A stretch of 64,000 nt of DNA from Brevundimonas sp. AJA228-03 (GCF_017795885.1 NZ_CP059297.1:248001-312000), one strand, 5' to 3'; counted from the first letter of the stretch, positions 8,763 to 19,273 are shown. Notes: generated from the sequence alone by a model not told the origin. Made by a program: numbers and translations.

Positions 8763-9311
8763 TCACGTCGGGCGGGTGATGCGGCTGCCGATGTTGGCGA
8801 TCACTTCTCTGGCGTCAAAGGCATTGGCGTCGCCGGCGGGCTTGGCACCCCGACCCATGACGATCTCGGCGGTGGCCTCGTAGCGATCGACCTGGCGGAC
8901 GTCGAAGTCGGCACGGCCCCAGAAGGGATCGCCCCACAGGCTCCAGCCTCGGCGCCCGTAATAGCGCCACGACGGCCCCCAGTAGCGATAGCGGTCGAAG
9001 AAGGGGTCGCCGACCGTCTGATAGCGTGTGTCACGATCAGTCGCCCGGTTGGTGGTCGAGAACCAGTCGAATCCGTTCTCGGTCGTCAGCTCGGCGGCCC
9101 GCAGCAGCAGTGACATCTCCACCTGTTCGCGGGAGGTGACCGAGTTGCCCGAGAAGCTGACGCGATAGCGATCGGTCTCCAGCCGCTGTTCGGCATAGCC
9201 ACCGCGCTGCCCGTTGAAGCCGGCGGGGGCATAGGGCGTGGCCGTGGCGCAGGCCCCGAGCGTCAGGGCGGCTGCGGCGACCAGAAGAAGGGTCTTGGTC
9301 GGGGGTTTCAT
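8763..9311 (-). CDS. CC0125/CC1285-type lipoprotein
   Basis: Encodes 182 residues from the ATG at 9311 (MKPPTKTLLLVAAAALTLG). The lipobox LGAC puts the lipidated Cys near residue 21. The mature part has YAPAGFNGQRGGYAEQRLE, YRVSFSGNSVTSREQVE and LLLRAAELTTENGFDWF, the pattern of a Caulobacterales envelope lipoprotein family of unknown function. A Tyr/Trp/Arg-rich section (RYRYWGPSWRYYGRRGWSLW) follows. An ORF extending upstream to 9392 has no better start. It ends 11 bp beyond the hairpin shared with DUF6065. Confidence 0.8.
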   Translation of the reverse strand: MKPPTKTLLLVAAAALTLGACATATPYAPAGFNGQRGGYAEQRLETDRYRVSFSGNSVTSREQVEMSLLLRAAELTTENGFDWFSTTNRATDRDTRYQTVGDPFFDRYRYWGPSWRYYGRRGWSLWGDPFWGRADFDVRQVDRYEATAEIVMGRGAKPAGDANAFDAREVIANIGSRITRPT

Positions 9312-9393
9312 GGGGGGACTCCACTCGGAGGACAGGGGATCGGCCTTTGCACCTGAACGGGACATGAACGCCACAGTTCCCGGCATCATCAAA

Positions 9394-10032
9394 TCATTCT
9401 AATCGCGACACAATCAGCACGGAAGCCAGCAGCAGCAGGACCCCGACGAGGACGCCGAACGCCCGCCGGAACCGGGGTTCGTTCATGCGTCTGGCCAGGG
9501 CCGCGCCACCCAGACCGTAGGCGCTCATCGTGATCAGGTCCATGCCGACGACGACGCAGGCGAAGACCGCCAGCTGGGGCGCGGCCGGCCGCTCCGCATC
9601 CATGAAGGGCGGCAGGACGGCCGAAAAGAACAGCACGATCTTGGGATTGGCCAGCTGCACCAGGAATCCATCGACAAAGGCCGGGCGTCGCGGGTGGGTG
9701 CGGCCTTTGGTGACAGCGGCCTCGGGCCGGGAGGCGAAGGCCCCTCGCAAGGACGATATACCCAGCCAGGCGACATAGAGAGCGCCGCCGATCGCGACGA
9801 CCCGGAAAACCTGGGGCAAGGCGGCGACGAGCGCCCCCAGACCCAGGGCCGCCGCAGCGAACCACACGAGCGTCGCCGTATTCATGCCCAGAACGGCGAT
9901 CAGGGCCGCCCGCCGACCGCGCTCGATCCCGGCGGCGACCGAGAACAGGTTGGCCGGGCCGGGCGTCACCGCCAGCACCATCATCACGCCCATGAAAACC
10001 CAGAACAGGTGCGGATCGACCGGTAACGTCAT
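9394..10032 (-). CDS. LysE/RhtB family exporter
   Basis: Encodes 212 residues from the ATG at 10032. Six hydrophobic segments are apparent. The N-terminus shows the family motif TPGPANLFSVAAGIERGRRAAL (quoted in part: TPGPANLFSVAAG) and the middle has LYVAWLGISSLRGAF and QLANPKIVLFFSAVLPPF. Members export amino acids such as lysine, threonine or homoserine lactone; the substrate here is not predictable. It begins 14 bp after the stop of the membrane protease gene and may share its transcript. Confidence 0.9.
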   Translation of the reverse strand: MTLPVDPHLFWVFMGVMMVLAVTPGPANLFSVAAGIERGRRAALIAVLGMNTATLVWFAAAALGLGALVAALPQVFRVVAIGGALYVAWLGISSLRGAFASRPEAAVTKGRTHPRRPAFVDGFLVQLANPKIVLFFSAVLPPFMDAERPAAPQLAVFACVVVGMDLITMSAYGLGGAALARRMNEPRFRRAFGVLVGVLLLLASVLIVSRLE

Positions 10033-10045
10033 CAAGGTCGGGCGA

Positions 10046-10876
10046 TCAGGCCGACAGACACACGACCTGCGCCACCCTCAGGTCGCGCCGCAGGTCGTCT
10101 GCGACGCGGCCATAGTTCTCGGTGGTGACGGGCTCGCTCGTCAGCGGCTCGTCCGGCCGCTGTTCGCCCCGGATCGCAGGGCCGAGGGTATCCGGCGCGG
10201 TGGTATAGACCCGGCCCCTTCGCGGAGCCTCGGCGATCGTCACGCCCACGACCCGCCCTCTGCGATCCATGACGGGCGCTCCCGACAGGCCTGCCAGCGT
10301 GCCGTCCAGACCCTCGGTGCGACCGACCTCGGCCCAGGCCAGCACGGGCTCGTCATGACGGCCCCGACCCTGCACGTGCAGCACTTCCCGGCCGAGAAGG
10401 CGCGAGGCGACCTCGCCGGGCGTGCCCTGCGGAAAGCCCGGATGGAAACCGCGCTGGCCGACGCGCAGGGGCGCCAGGGCGGTGACCGGCAGAGCCGGCG
10501 GTCCTCCGGCCGTGATCAAAAGGGCGATGTCGGCGCGCGGCGACAGGCGGACGTCGGCCGAAACAGCCCGGCCGCCGCCGACCACCAGCGCCGGGCGACG
10601 ACACCCCTCGACCACATGCTTGGCCGTCAGCCAGCGCCCCTCGCCGGCGATCGAGAAGGCGGTGCCCGAAGCAGGCTGGAACGGGATGTCGGGCGCGATG
10701 ACGGTGACGGCAGGATCGAACGGCGTAATAGGGCCCAGCAGGGCACCTTCGATCGGGTCGGGGGGTGGCGGCGCGGGGGGCGCGTCGGCGTTCTCGCGCT
10801 GGGCCAGGGAGGCAAAGACGAGCAGCGCGCCCACTCCGGCATAGAGTAGCAGATCGGCGGGACGGGGCAGATTCAC
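10046..10876 (-). CDS. Membrane-anchored trypsin-like serine protease
   Basis: Encodes 276 residues from a GTG at 10876. An N-terminal hydrophobic segment (LLLYAGVGALLVFASLAQ, about 9-26) and Pro-rich linker anchor a periplasmic chymotrypsin-fold domain. The triad is visible: His in WLTAKHVVEG (about residue 88), Asp in SPRADIALL, and Ser in GLDGTLAGLSGAPVMD (GxSGAP instead of GNSGGP). It lacks a PDZ domain, so it is not DegP itself. It starts 7 bp after the DUF350 gene and is likely cotranscribed with it. Confidence 0.82.
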   Translation of the reverse strand: MNLPRPADLLLYAGVGALLVFASLAQRENADAPPAPPPPDPIEGALLGPITPFDPAVTVIAPDIPFQPASGTAFSIAGEGRWLTAKHVVEGCRRPALVVGGGRAVSADVRLSPRADIALLITAGGPPALPVTALAPLRVGQRGFHPGFPQGTPGEVASRLLGREVLHVQGRGRHDEPVLAWAEVGRTEGLDGTLAGLSGAPVMDRRGRVVGVTIAEAPRRGRVYTTAPDTLGPAIRGEQRPDEPLTSEPVTTENYGRVADDLRRDLRVAQVVCLSA

Positions 10877-10882
10877 CGAGGC

Positions 10883-11326
10883 TCAACCCGTCAGGGCGGC
10901 AGCGAGGATCAGGGCCGTGGCCAGCTTGGCCGAGACCAGCAGAACGGCCGCCGAGACTTCGCCCTCCTGGATGCGCTGCGGCAGGCCCGTCAGCAGAAGA
11001 TCGACCACGCGGAAGGCCAGCAGCTGAAGGACCAGGGTGGCCACGCCCCACAGGGCGATGTCGACGACCGATGTCGAGACGGACATGGACACCGCCAGCG
11101 GAATCGCCAGTCCGATCAACACCCCGCCGAAGGCTACGCCCGCCGCCGCATTGCCCTCGCGGATCAGGGCGATCTCTTTCCAGGGCGTCAGCAGCCCATA
11201 GACGACCGCGCCCGCGCCCAGCAGGGCGAAGGTCACGACCATATGCAGGACGAGAACCGGAAATCCGCTTGCGAAGGCCTGGACTTCGGGGCTGGTCAGG
11301 GTCTCGGACAGGGACGACGGAGCCAT
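10883..11326 (-). CDS. DUF350 family membrane protein
   Basis: Encodes 147 residues with four predicted membrane helices (about 22-44, 58-82, 88-110, 122-145). The central motif IREGNAAAGVAFGGVLIGLA is diagnostic of the DUF350 / YjfL family. The function is unknown; relatives occur in envelope-stress loci. It heads a short operon with the membrane protease and perhaps the LysE exporter, and is divergent from mutT over 147 bp that must contain both promoters. Confidence 0.88.
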   Translation of the reverse strand: MAPSSLSETLTSPEVQAFASGFPVLVLHMVVTFALLGAGAVVYGLLTPWKEIALIREGNAAAGVAFGGVLIGLAIPLAVSMSVSTSVVDIALWGVATLVLQLLAFRVVDLLLTGLPQRIQEGEVSAAVLLVSAKLATALILAAALTG

Positions 11327-11473
11327 GAGGCCTCAGGGTGTGCGGAACGGCGGAGTTGGAGGAACGAAAGCCAATCGTCTTGCCCGATTGTGGCCCCGAT
11401 CGGCAAGGACGCGAGGGCCACACTGTGTGACCAAAGATTGCGGTCCGGTGACGCAAACCGGTATGAGGCAATC

Positions 11474-11887
11474 ATGTCCGAACCCGCCCTGCCTGTCGTC
11501 CTCGTCGTGGCCGCCGCCCTGGTGGACATCGACGGCCGTGTGCTGATCGCCAGGCGGCCGGAAGGCAAGGCGCTGGCCGGCCTGTGGGAGTTTCCCGGTG
11601 GCAAGGTCGAGCCGGGCGAGCGACCCGAGGCGGCCCTGATCCGCGAGTTGAACGAGGAACTGGGCATCGACGTGCAGGAGGCCTGTCTGGCCCCGTTCGT
11701 CTTCGCCAGCCACGCTTATGATTCGTTTCACCTAATTATGCCATTGTATCTGTGTCGGCGCTGGTCCGGCCTGGTCGTCGCGCGCGAGCACGCCGCCCTG
11801 GCCTGGGTCCGGCCCAATGCCTTGTCTGATTATCCCATGCCCCCCGCCGATGCCCCGCTCGTGGCCTGGTTGAGGGATCTGCTCTAG
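11474..11887 (+). CDS. mutT: 8-oxo-dGTP diphosphatase MutT
   Basis: Encodes 137 residues from the ATG at 11474, preceded by a long in-frame stretch from 11243 that is antisense to DUF350 and is not used. The Nudix box reads GGKVEPGERPEAALIRELNE followed by ELGI (about residues 39-62), matching GX5EX7REUXEEXGU. MutT cleans oxidised dGTP from the nucleotide pool. The N-terminal LVVAAALVDIDGRVLIARRP and C-terminal WVRPNALSDYPMPPAD match the family. It is followed 29 bp later by a Flp pilin gene. Confidence 0.93.
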   Translation: MSEPALPVVLVVAAALVDIDGRVLIARRPEGKALAGLWEFPGGKVEPGERPEAALIRELNEELGIDVQEACLAPFVFASHAYDSFHLIMPLYLCRRWSGLVVAREHAALAWVRPNALSDYPMPPADAPLVAWLRDLL

Positions 11888-11916
11888 GCCTCGTGTGACA
11901 AAGAAGGTGTGTGTCC

Positions 11917-12090
11917 ATGTCCCTGATCCGCCGCTTTCTGGGCGATGAACGAGGCACCACGTCGATTGAGTACGCTGTGATCGTCGGCCTGATCTTCCTG
12001 GTCATCGTGGCCGCTGCCAATACCCTGTCCAGCAACGTCGTCGAGATGTTCAACCGGCTCAGCACCGCCATTGCGGGCGCCATAGGCTGA
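11917..12090 (+). CDS. Flp/Fap-type pilin, 57 residues
   Basis: A small gene (ATG 11917, TGA 12088-12090): MSLIRRFLGDERGTTSIEY..., then a hydrophobic helix and an amphipathic tail ending STAIAGAIG. The class IVb prepilin signal is exact: basic leader, then G followed by TTSIEY, with Glu at +5 and Tyr at +6 after the expected cleavage. It would be cut by a CpaA-type peptidase and assembled by a Tad system. No cpa/tad genes are in the window, so it is an orphan pilin locus. A hairpin follows its stop. Confidence 0.9.
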   Translation: MSLIRRFLGDERGTTSIEYAVIVGLIFLVIVAAANTLSSNVVEMFNRLSTAIAGAIG

Positions 12091-12094
12091 AGAG

Positions 12095-12114
12095 GCAGGC
12101 GGGTCCAGCCTGCC
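12095..12114 (+). terminator. Hairpin after the Flp pilin gene
   Basis: GGCAGGC and GCCTGCC pair around a short loop (GGGTCCA region). It lies 5 bases after the pilin stop. The lack of a T-run leaves termination efficiency uncertain. Confidence 0.5.
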
Positions 12115-12202
12115 GAGGGTCTGGCGCGACCTCTGGAAACGTGGCGGCTTTCGCGTCGGCCCGGTATGGGTCGTCCCGTTTCGCCATCCGGAAACCCCTC
12201 GA

Positions 12203-14425
12203 TTGCGCCTGTCCATCCTGATCACCTGGCTGTTCGTCCTGCTTGCGGGTGCTTTTGCCTTGCCTGGAGGATCGACCGCCCAGACCGGACTAACGCGGGC
12301 GGTTCCTGCCGCCGCGCCGGGAGCCCAGCGTAACGCGCGGATCGAGGTCGAACTGGTGCCCATGAATGCCTGGGCCGCGCCGGGATCGACAGCGGTGGTG
12401 GCGCTGCGCCAGAAGATCCAGCCTGGCTGGCACACCTACTGGCGCAATCCCGGCGATTCCGGGGGGCCGACGACGCTGGACTGGAGCCTGGCTCCAGGCG
12501 TCCTCGCCGGCGACATCCTGTGGCCCCTGCCCCGTCGCCAGCGCCTGGGCGACATCGTCAACCTGGGCTATGAGGATCAGGTCTTTCTGCCGGTGCCGAT
12601 CGATATTCCTGCCAGCGCCAGGCCGGGCTCGAAAATCCCGCTGACCGTGACCGCCCTGCTGTTCGTGTGCAGCGACGAAATGTGCGTGCCGGACAGCTTC
12701 ACCCTGCGGCTGGACCTGCCGATCCGCGACGGCACACCGCCGCTGGTCGGGGCGGACGGCGCGGCGATCCAGCGCCAGGTCGAAAGCGCGCCCCGACCGG
12801 CCGGAATCACGGCGCACGCGACCCTGACCGACGGCCGGCTGGTGCTCGGCGCGAGCGGCGGTCCCCTGGCCGGGGCCGATATCGATCGCGCGACCTTCTA
12901 TCCCTTCGAAGCAGGACTGATCGACCACGACGTCGCCCTGTCCGCGAGTGCCGGGGCGGACGGCCTCGGTCTGACGCTGGCCCCGACCGGCGACCTTGTT
13001 TCGACCGGTCTGTCGAAACCGCTGGCGGGTGTCCTGGCCACCGATGCGGGGGCCTGGGAGATCTCGGCGATCCCCGGCCCGGTGCTGCCGGGCACCACCG
13101 GCCGCTCGCTCGCGACCGCCGACGGGCCCGACGGGGCATTCCCGGGCGTGGCCGCCGCGATTCAGGCCATGGCCTTCGCCTTTATGGGCGGGTTGATCCT
13201 GAACCTGATGCCCTGTGTGTTTCCCGTCCTGGCCCTGAAGGCGGCGGCCCTGGCGCGATCGTCGAGAGACGCAAAGGAAGCCCGGGCAGACGGCCTGGCC
13301 TATCTGGCGGGAGTCCTGGTGACGTTTCTGCTGCTCGGGACCGCCCTGCTGCTGCTGCGCGGTCTGGGCCAGGAGATCGGCTGGGGCTTCCAGCTGCAGT
13401 CGCCGCCGGTCGTGGCCGTGCTGGCGCTGCTGATGCTGGTGGTGGGGCTGAACCTGGCGGGGCTGTTCCAGATCGGGCTGGGCCTTCAGGCGGCGGGCGG
13501 GTCGCGGCTGTCGCGGCTGAACGGCCCGATCGGCGCATTCTTGACGGGCATCCTGGCTGTTGTGGTGGCCGCCCCCTGCACGGCACCCTTCATGGCCGTG
13601 GCCCTGGGAGCAGCGCTGATCCTGCCAGCGCCGATCGCCCTGCTGGTCTTCCTGTGCCTCGGCCTGGGGCTGGCCCTGCCCTATCTGGCGATCAGCCTGT
13701 CGCCAGGTCTGCTCGTCCGGCTGCCGCGTCCCGGCCCCTGGATGGAGCGGCTGCAACAGGGGCTGGCCCTGCCCATGTTCGCCGCCGCCCTTTGGCTGGG
13801 CTGGGTGTTCCAGCGGCAGCAGGGATCGACAGCGGCGGCGTGGCTGATGGTCGGAGCGGTCATCCTGAGTGTATCGGTGTGGGCGTTCGGGCTTCGGCAG
13901 CGGGCGCTCGCGACCGGGTCCGTCTTGCGGCCCCTGACCCTGACGTCGGCGCTCGCCCTGATCGTCGCGATCGGGATCACGGGCCTTGCCGTCAGTCTGC
14001 CCCCTGCGGCCAGTCCTCCATCAGCCCGGGGCAGCGGCCCGGCCAGCCAGCCCTGGTCGCCACAGGCCGTGGCGGATGCGCGGGCGCGGGGACGTCCGGT
14101 CCTCGTCGATTTCACCGCGGACTGGTGCGTCAGCTGCAAGATCAACGAACGCACCGCCCTGCATTCATCCAGGGTGGCAGAGGCTTTGTCGCGGACGGGC
14201 ACGGTCTATCTGGTCGCCGACTGGACCCGGCGCGATCCGGTGATCGCGCGCGAACTTGCCCGCCACGGACGTTCGGGCGTGCCTCTGTATCTGGTCTATG
14301 CGCCAGGCGAGGCCCGGCCGCGCATCCTGCCCCAGCTGCTGACCGAGGGCGTGGTGATCGAGGCCCTGGAGGCCGCTAGTTCGTCGGTACGCCCGACCGG
14401 GCGTCCGGCTGCGGCGGGGCGGTGA
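12203..14425 (+). CDS. DsbD/ScsB-like thiol:disulfide interchange protein
   Basis: Encodes 740 residues from a TTG at 12203, giving a signal peptide. The N-terminal periplasmic domain (about 30-290) carries a CSDEMC pair. The central CcdA-type membrane domain (about 315-600) has two redox cysteines in NLMPCVFPV and VAAPCTAPF. The C-terminal thioredoxin domain (about 620-735) has WCVSC near residue 640. The protein passes electrons from cytoplasmic thioredoxin to periplasmic substrates. The extended N-terminal domain resembles ScsB/DsbD2 types known from Caulobacter. Its 3' end overlaps an antisense secreted-protein gene by 50 bp. Confidence 0.9.
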   Translation: MRLSILITWLFVLLAGAFALPGGSTAQTGLTRAVPAAAPGAQRNARIEVELVPMNAWAAPGSTAVVALRQKIQPGWHTYWRNPGDSGGPTTLDWSLAPGVLAGDILWPLPRRQRLGDIVNLGYEDQVFLPVPIDIPASARPGSKIPLTVTALLFVCSDEMCVPDSFTLRLDLPIRDGTPPLVGADGAAIQRQVESAPRPAGITAHATLTDGRLVLGASGGPLAGADIDRATFYPFEAGLIDHDVALSASAGADGLGLTLAPTGDLVSTGLSKPLAGVLATDAGAWEISAIPGPVLPGTTGRSLATADGPDGAFPGVAAAIQAMAFAFMGGLILNLMPCVFPVLALKAAALARSSRDAKEARADGLAYLAGVLVTFLLLGTALLLLRGLGQEIGWGFQLQSPPVVAVLALLMLVVGLNLAGLFQIGLGLQAAGGSRLSRLNGPIGAFLTGILAVVVAAPCTAPFMAVALGAALILPAPIALLVFLCLGLGLALPYLAISLSPGLLVRLPRPGPWMERLQQGLALPMFAAALWLGWVFQRQQGSTAAAWLMVGAVILSVSVWAFGLRQRALATGSVLRPLTLTSALALIVAIGITGLAVSLPPAASPPSARGSGPASQPWSPQAVADARARGRPVLVDFTADWCVSCKINERTALHSSRVAEALSRTGTVYLVADWTRRDPVIARELARHGRSGVPLYLVYAPGEARPRILPQLLTEGVVIEALEAASSSVRPTGRPAAAGR

Positions 14426-14852
14426 TGACCTCGACATTGTCGTTCAGCAGATAGGACAGCTCCGACAGGGCGACGGCCCTGGCCTCGGGGCTCGCGGCGG
14501 TCTCCACCGCATGGATCCTGACCGGGATGTCCTCGGAAATGCCGCGCAATATGCATTTCAGATCCCCGTCGGTGCCGCGTTCCTTCAGGATCAGATGCGC
14601 CTGCATGTCCATGGCCGACAGGGCGGTGGCGTGGGCCTTGAAGGCCTCGAAGTCGCCGCCGGCCGCGCCCGTCGGGCCCCAGGCATCGACCACGGCCTTC
14701 AGGGCGCTGGCCCGGGTCACGATATCGATGAACATGGGCTCGCCCGCGACCGAGACGGGCGCGCCGGCGTCCGCCGGCGGCTGGGCCGCCGCGAGCGCGA
14801 CATTGGGGTCCGACAGCAACAGCGAGACGGCGATGGCGATGCCACACGACAT
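14376..14852 (-). CDS. Secreted protein of unknown function
   Basis: Encodes 158 residues (ATG 14850-14852) with a signal peptide (MSCGIAIAVSLLLSDPNVAL, cleavage near AAA-QP). The mature part includes PMFIDIVTRASALKAVVDAW, a conserved-looking CILRGISEDIPVRIHAVE and YLLNDNVEVITAPP. Two cysteines remain, one in the signal region. I do not recognise the family. Its last 50 bp overlap the 3' end of the DsbD-like gene tail to tail. It is divergent from pgi over 84 bp. Codon-position bias and the signal peptide support it as real. Confidence 0.65.
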   Translation of the reverse strand: MSCGIAIAVSLLLSDPNVALAAAQPPADAGAPVSVAGEPMFIDIVTRASALKAVVDAWGPTGAAGGDFEAFKAHATALSAMDMQAHLILKERGTDGDLKCILRGISEDIPVRIHAVETAASPEARAVALSELSYLLNDNVEVITAPPQPDARSGVPTN

Positions 14853-14936
14853 GGTCCGGTCCTTTTCGCGACTCAGCGATTGAACCGGTCTACGCCCGAC
14901 CCGTAAACGAGACCTTGATCAACGAAAGGCTGTCTC

Positions 14937-16544
14937 ATGTCCGATCCTTCTGTCTGGGCCGCGTTCGATGCCGCCGCGACGCGTGATGCCGGGGCCCGGA
15001 TTGTCGACCAGTTTGCATCCGACCTGGATCGACTGACACGGATGAGCGTGGAGGCGGCCGGGCTTTACCTCGATCTGTCCAAGCAGAGCTGGACCCGCGA
15101 GGGATTCGCGGCCTGTCTGGACCTGGCCCGCGCGGCCGGGGTCGAGCGGGAGCGCGCGCGGTTGTTCGCGGGCGAGGCGGTCAACAACACCGAAGGTCGG
15201 GCGGTGCTGCATCCGGCCTTGCGGGCGGATGACGACGCCGACTTCCGGGCGCTGGGCGAGCCCGTCTCGGATGAGGTCCGCAGCGTACGCCAGGCCATGG
15301 CCGACTATGCGACGGCCGTGCGGTCAGGAATCGAGACCGGCGCGACGGGTCAGGCGTTCAGGGCCATCGTCCACATCGGCATCGGCGGGTCGGATCTGGG
15401 GCCGCGCGTGGTCTGGGATGCCCTGAAGCCGCTGGAGCCGTCGATCGATCTGCGTTTCGTCGCCAATATCGATCCGCGCGACATGGCCGAGGCCCTGACC
15501 GGGCTGGATCCCGAGACCACCCTGGTCATCGTCGTGTCCAAGACCTTCACGACGCAGGAAACGCTCGCCAATGCCGAAGCGGCCAGGGTCTGGCTGGCGG
15601 CCAGCCTGCCCGTGGCCGGGCGCGACCGCCATTTCATCGGGGTAACCGCCGCGCCCGAGCGCGCCGAGGCCTTCGGCTGCGGTCGGACCTTCGCCTTCCG
15701 GGACTGGGTAGGGGGCCGCTATTCGCTGTGGTCTGCCGTCAGCCTCAGTTGCGTGATCGCGCTGGGTCCCGATGTCTTCGACAGCCTGCTGGCCGGCGCG
15801 CGGGCCATGGACGCGCATTTCGTCACCGCGCCGCTGGAGCGGAACGCACCGGTGCTGCTGGCCCTGGCCCAGGTCTGGAATGTCGATGGCCTGCATCGCC
15901 CGGCCCGCACGATCGCCCCCTATGCCCATGGTCTGCGCCGCCTGCCGGCCTTCCTGCAGCAGCTGGAGATGGAATCGAACGGCAAACGCGTTCGCCGCGA
16001 CGGCTCGCCCGTCACCCGGCCGACCTGCCCCGTGGTGTTCGGCGAACCGGGCACCAACGGCCAGCACGCCTTCTTCCAGCAGATCCATCAGGGACCGCAG
16101 GTGGTTCCCGCCGAGTTCGTGATCGCGGCGGAGACCCTGCCGGACACGGTCGGCGCGCCGCTGTGGGCCAACGCCCTGGCCCAGGGCCAGGCCCTGATGC
16201 TGGGCAAGACGATCGAGGCGGCGCGCGCCGAACTGATCGCGGCAGGCGCGTCGCAGGCCGAGGCCGACCGGCTGGCCGGCCACAAGACCTTCCCCGGCAA
16301 TCGTCCCTCGACCGCGATCGTCATGGACCGGCTGGTGCCCGAAACCCTCGGTGCGCTGCTCGCCCTGTATGAGCACAAGACGTTTGTCGAGGGTGTGATC
16401 TGGGACATCAACAGCTTCGACCAATGGGGGGTTGAGCTCGGCAAGGTCCTGGCCAGGGCCGTGTTGCGCGATGTCGAGGCCGGTGAGCCATCTGCAGACC
16501 TCGATCCCTCGACGTCCGCCCTTCTGACCCGGCTGCTGGCCTGA
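14937..16544 (+). CDS. pgi: Glucose-6-phosphate isomerase
   Basis: Encodes 535 residues, typical of the bacterial enzyme that interconverts glucose-6-phosphate and fructose-6-phosphate. Signatures include VHIGIGGSDLGPRVVWDAL (about 145-163), VVSKTFTTQETLANA, GGRYSLWSAVSLSCVIALG (PGI signature 1), QQLEMESNGKRV, GEPGTNGQHAFFQQIHQG (catalytic Glu and His) and FDQWGVELGK near the C-terminus. It is monocistronic, with a good terminator 4 bp after the stop. Confidence 0.97.
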   Translation: MSDPSVWAAFDAAATRDAGARIVDQFASDLDRLTRMSVEAAGLYLDLSKQSWTREGFAACLDLARAAGVERERARLFAGEAVNNTEGRAVLHPALRADDDADFRALGEPVSDEVRSVRQAMADYATAVRSGIETGATGQAFRAIVHIGIGGSDLGPRVVWDALKPLEPSIDLRFVANIDPRDMAEALTGLDPETTLVIVVSKTFTTQETLANAEAARVWLAASLPVAGRDRHFIGVTAAPERAEAFGCGRTFAFRDWVGGRYSLWSAVSLSCVIALGPDVFDSLLAGARAMDAHFVTAPLERNAPVLLALAQVWNVDGLHRPARTIAPYAHGLRRLPAFLQQLEMESNGKRVRRDGSPVTRPTCPVVFGEPGTNGQHAFFQQIHQGPQVVPAEFVIAAETLPDTVGAPLWANALAQGQALMLGKTIEAARAELIAAGASQAEADRLAGHKTFPGNRPSTAIVMDRLVPETLGALLALYEHKTFVEGVIWDINSFDQWGVELGKVLARAVLRDVEAGEPSADLDPSTSALLTRLLA

Positions 16545-16547
16545 AAA

Positions 16548-16571
16548 ACGGGCTTCCGCGAGGAAGCCCGT
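16548..16571 (+). terminator. Terminator of pgi
   Basis: A perfect 10-bp stem, ACGGGCTTCC / GGAAGCCCGT, with tetraloop GCGA and an A-run on the 5' side. It lies between two convergent genes and can act for both. Confidence 0.85.
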
Positions 16572-16595
16572 CTCGTCCGTCCTGCGCGGCGGCGA

Positions 16596-17009
16596 CTACC
16601 AGCGGCGGTCGTAGCGATAGTCGCGGCGGTCATCACGGCGGTCGTAGCGCCGATCCCGGCGGTCGTCCCGGCGATCGTAGCGATAGTCCCGACGGTCGTT
16701 GTAACCATAGCCATAGCCATAGCGGCTGTTGATGCCGTGCTCGCGCTCCCAGTGGCCCTGGTTCCGCCAGCAACGGCCGTCGCGATAGAAGCCGCAATCA
16801 TCGTCGTTATCAGAGGCCGCAGCCGCCAGAAGGCCCCCGGCGATGGCTCCGATCACAATGCCTGCCACGACATCGCCGCCGGTGTCGCGGCGCTGGTCAT
16901 GGTGGTTCTGGCCACCGTAGTAGCGGCTCTGGGCCTCGGCCGGCGCGGCGGCCGCCAGCGTCAGAGCCAGAACCGGCGCGGCGGCGAACGCGAATTTGAT
17001 GATCTTCAT
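16596..17009 (-). CDS. Secreted Arg/Asp/Tyr-repeat protein
   Basis: Encodes 137 residues from MKIIKFAFAAAPVLALTLAA (ATG 17009). A signal peptide (cleavage near AEA-QS) is followed by a glycine-rich hydrophobic segment (GGDVVAGIVIGAIAGGLLAA, about 50-69), a Cys pair in CGFYRDGRCW, and a C-terminal tail of DRRDYRYDRRD-type repeats from about residue 105. Proteins like this are common in Caulobacterales and probably sit in the envelope. The repeats are reflected in DNA as imperfect 9-12 bp tandem units. Function is unknown. Confidence 0.78.
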   Translation of the reverse strand: MKIIKFAFAAAPVLALTLAAAAPAEAQSRYYGGQNHHDQRRDTGGDVVAGIVIGAIAGGLLAAAASDNDDDCGFYRDGRCWRNQGHWEREHGINSRYGYGYGYNDRRDYRYDRRDDRRDRRYDRRDDRRDYRYDRRW

Positions 17010-17130
17010 GTCCCTGTCTCCCCAAACGTGACGGCCGGGTACGACGCCCCTTCCCATGGTCAAGGTGTAGAACGCTCAATCTGAACGGACAGGCGGGGGC
17101 TCGTTCATCTGGCGTTCATCGTCTGGCGGT

Positions 17131-17196
17131 CTTGACGCTGCCTGTCCGCCATCCTACTTGCGACCTGCGTTAGCACTCGCAGGTCACGGCTGCCAA
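17131..17196 (+). promoter_or_regulatory. Sigma-32-like promoter and degenerate CIRCE operator of groESL
   Basis: CTTGAC at 17131-17136 and CCTACTTG at 17153-17160, 16 bp apart, resemble the alphaproteobacterial heat-shock promoter. Just downstream is TTAGCACTC (17170-17178), nine spacer bases, then GGCTGCCAA (17188-17196). The left half matches the CIRCE consensus fully; the right half matches GAGTGCTAA at 6 of 9 positions. HrcA is encoded at 2143-3246. Dual control by sigma-32 and HrcA is known for Caulobacter groESL. Confidence 0.7.
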
Positions 17197-17250
17197 AAGC
17201 CGGTCTGCGAGGGCGACATCAAACTCTAGAGCTATACGGAGAACTCACAG

Positions 17251-17535
17251 ATGGCGTTTCGTCCTCTCGGCGATCGCGTGCTGGTCAAGCGCGTGGAAGA
17301 AGAATCGAAGACCAAGGGCGGGATCATCATCCCCGACACCGCCAAGGAAAAGCCCCAGGAAGGCGAAGTCGTCGCCGTGGGCCCCGGCGTCCGTGACGAA
17401 CGCGGCACCATCAACGCCCTGGAACTGAAGGCAGGCGACCGCATCCTGTTCGGCAAATGGTCGGGCACCGAGGTCAAGCTGGAAGGCGAAGACCTCATCA
17501 TCATGAAGGAATCCGACGTCCTGGGCGTGCTGTAA
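17251..17535 (+). CDS. groES: Co-chaperonin GroES
   Basis: Encodes 94 residues, the normal length. The start [16 protein letters not shown], the mobile loop region [20 protein letters not shown] (about residues 20-39) and [18 protein letters not shown] identify it. GroES caps the GroEL cavity. It lies 55 bp upstream of groEL in the standard operon, downstream of a CIRCE-like operator and a heat-shock promoter. Confidence 0.98.
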   Translation: MAFRPLGDRVLVKRVEEESKTKGGIIIPDTAKEKPQEGEVVAVGPGVRDERGTINALELKAGDRILFGKWSGTEVKLEGEDLIIMKESDVLGVL

Positions 17536-17566
17536 GCACCCTCGACCTCGACCTTTCTTTCTCTGA

Positions 17567-19246
<1,680 letters not shown>

Positions 19247-19273
19247 TCCACGCCTGCATCGCGCTGACGAAGA

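Noticed and set aside
12290..13756. 488-codon antisense frame inside the DsbD-like gene
   Set aside because: Composition (Gln/Arg/Gly) is that of a reverse-strand shadow, and it has no start context or known domain.
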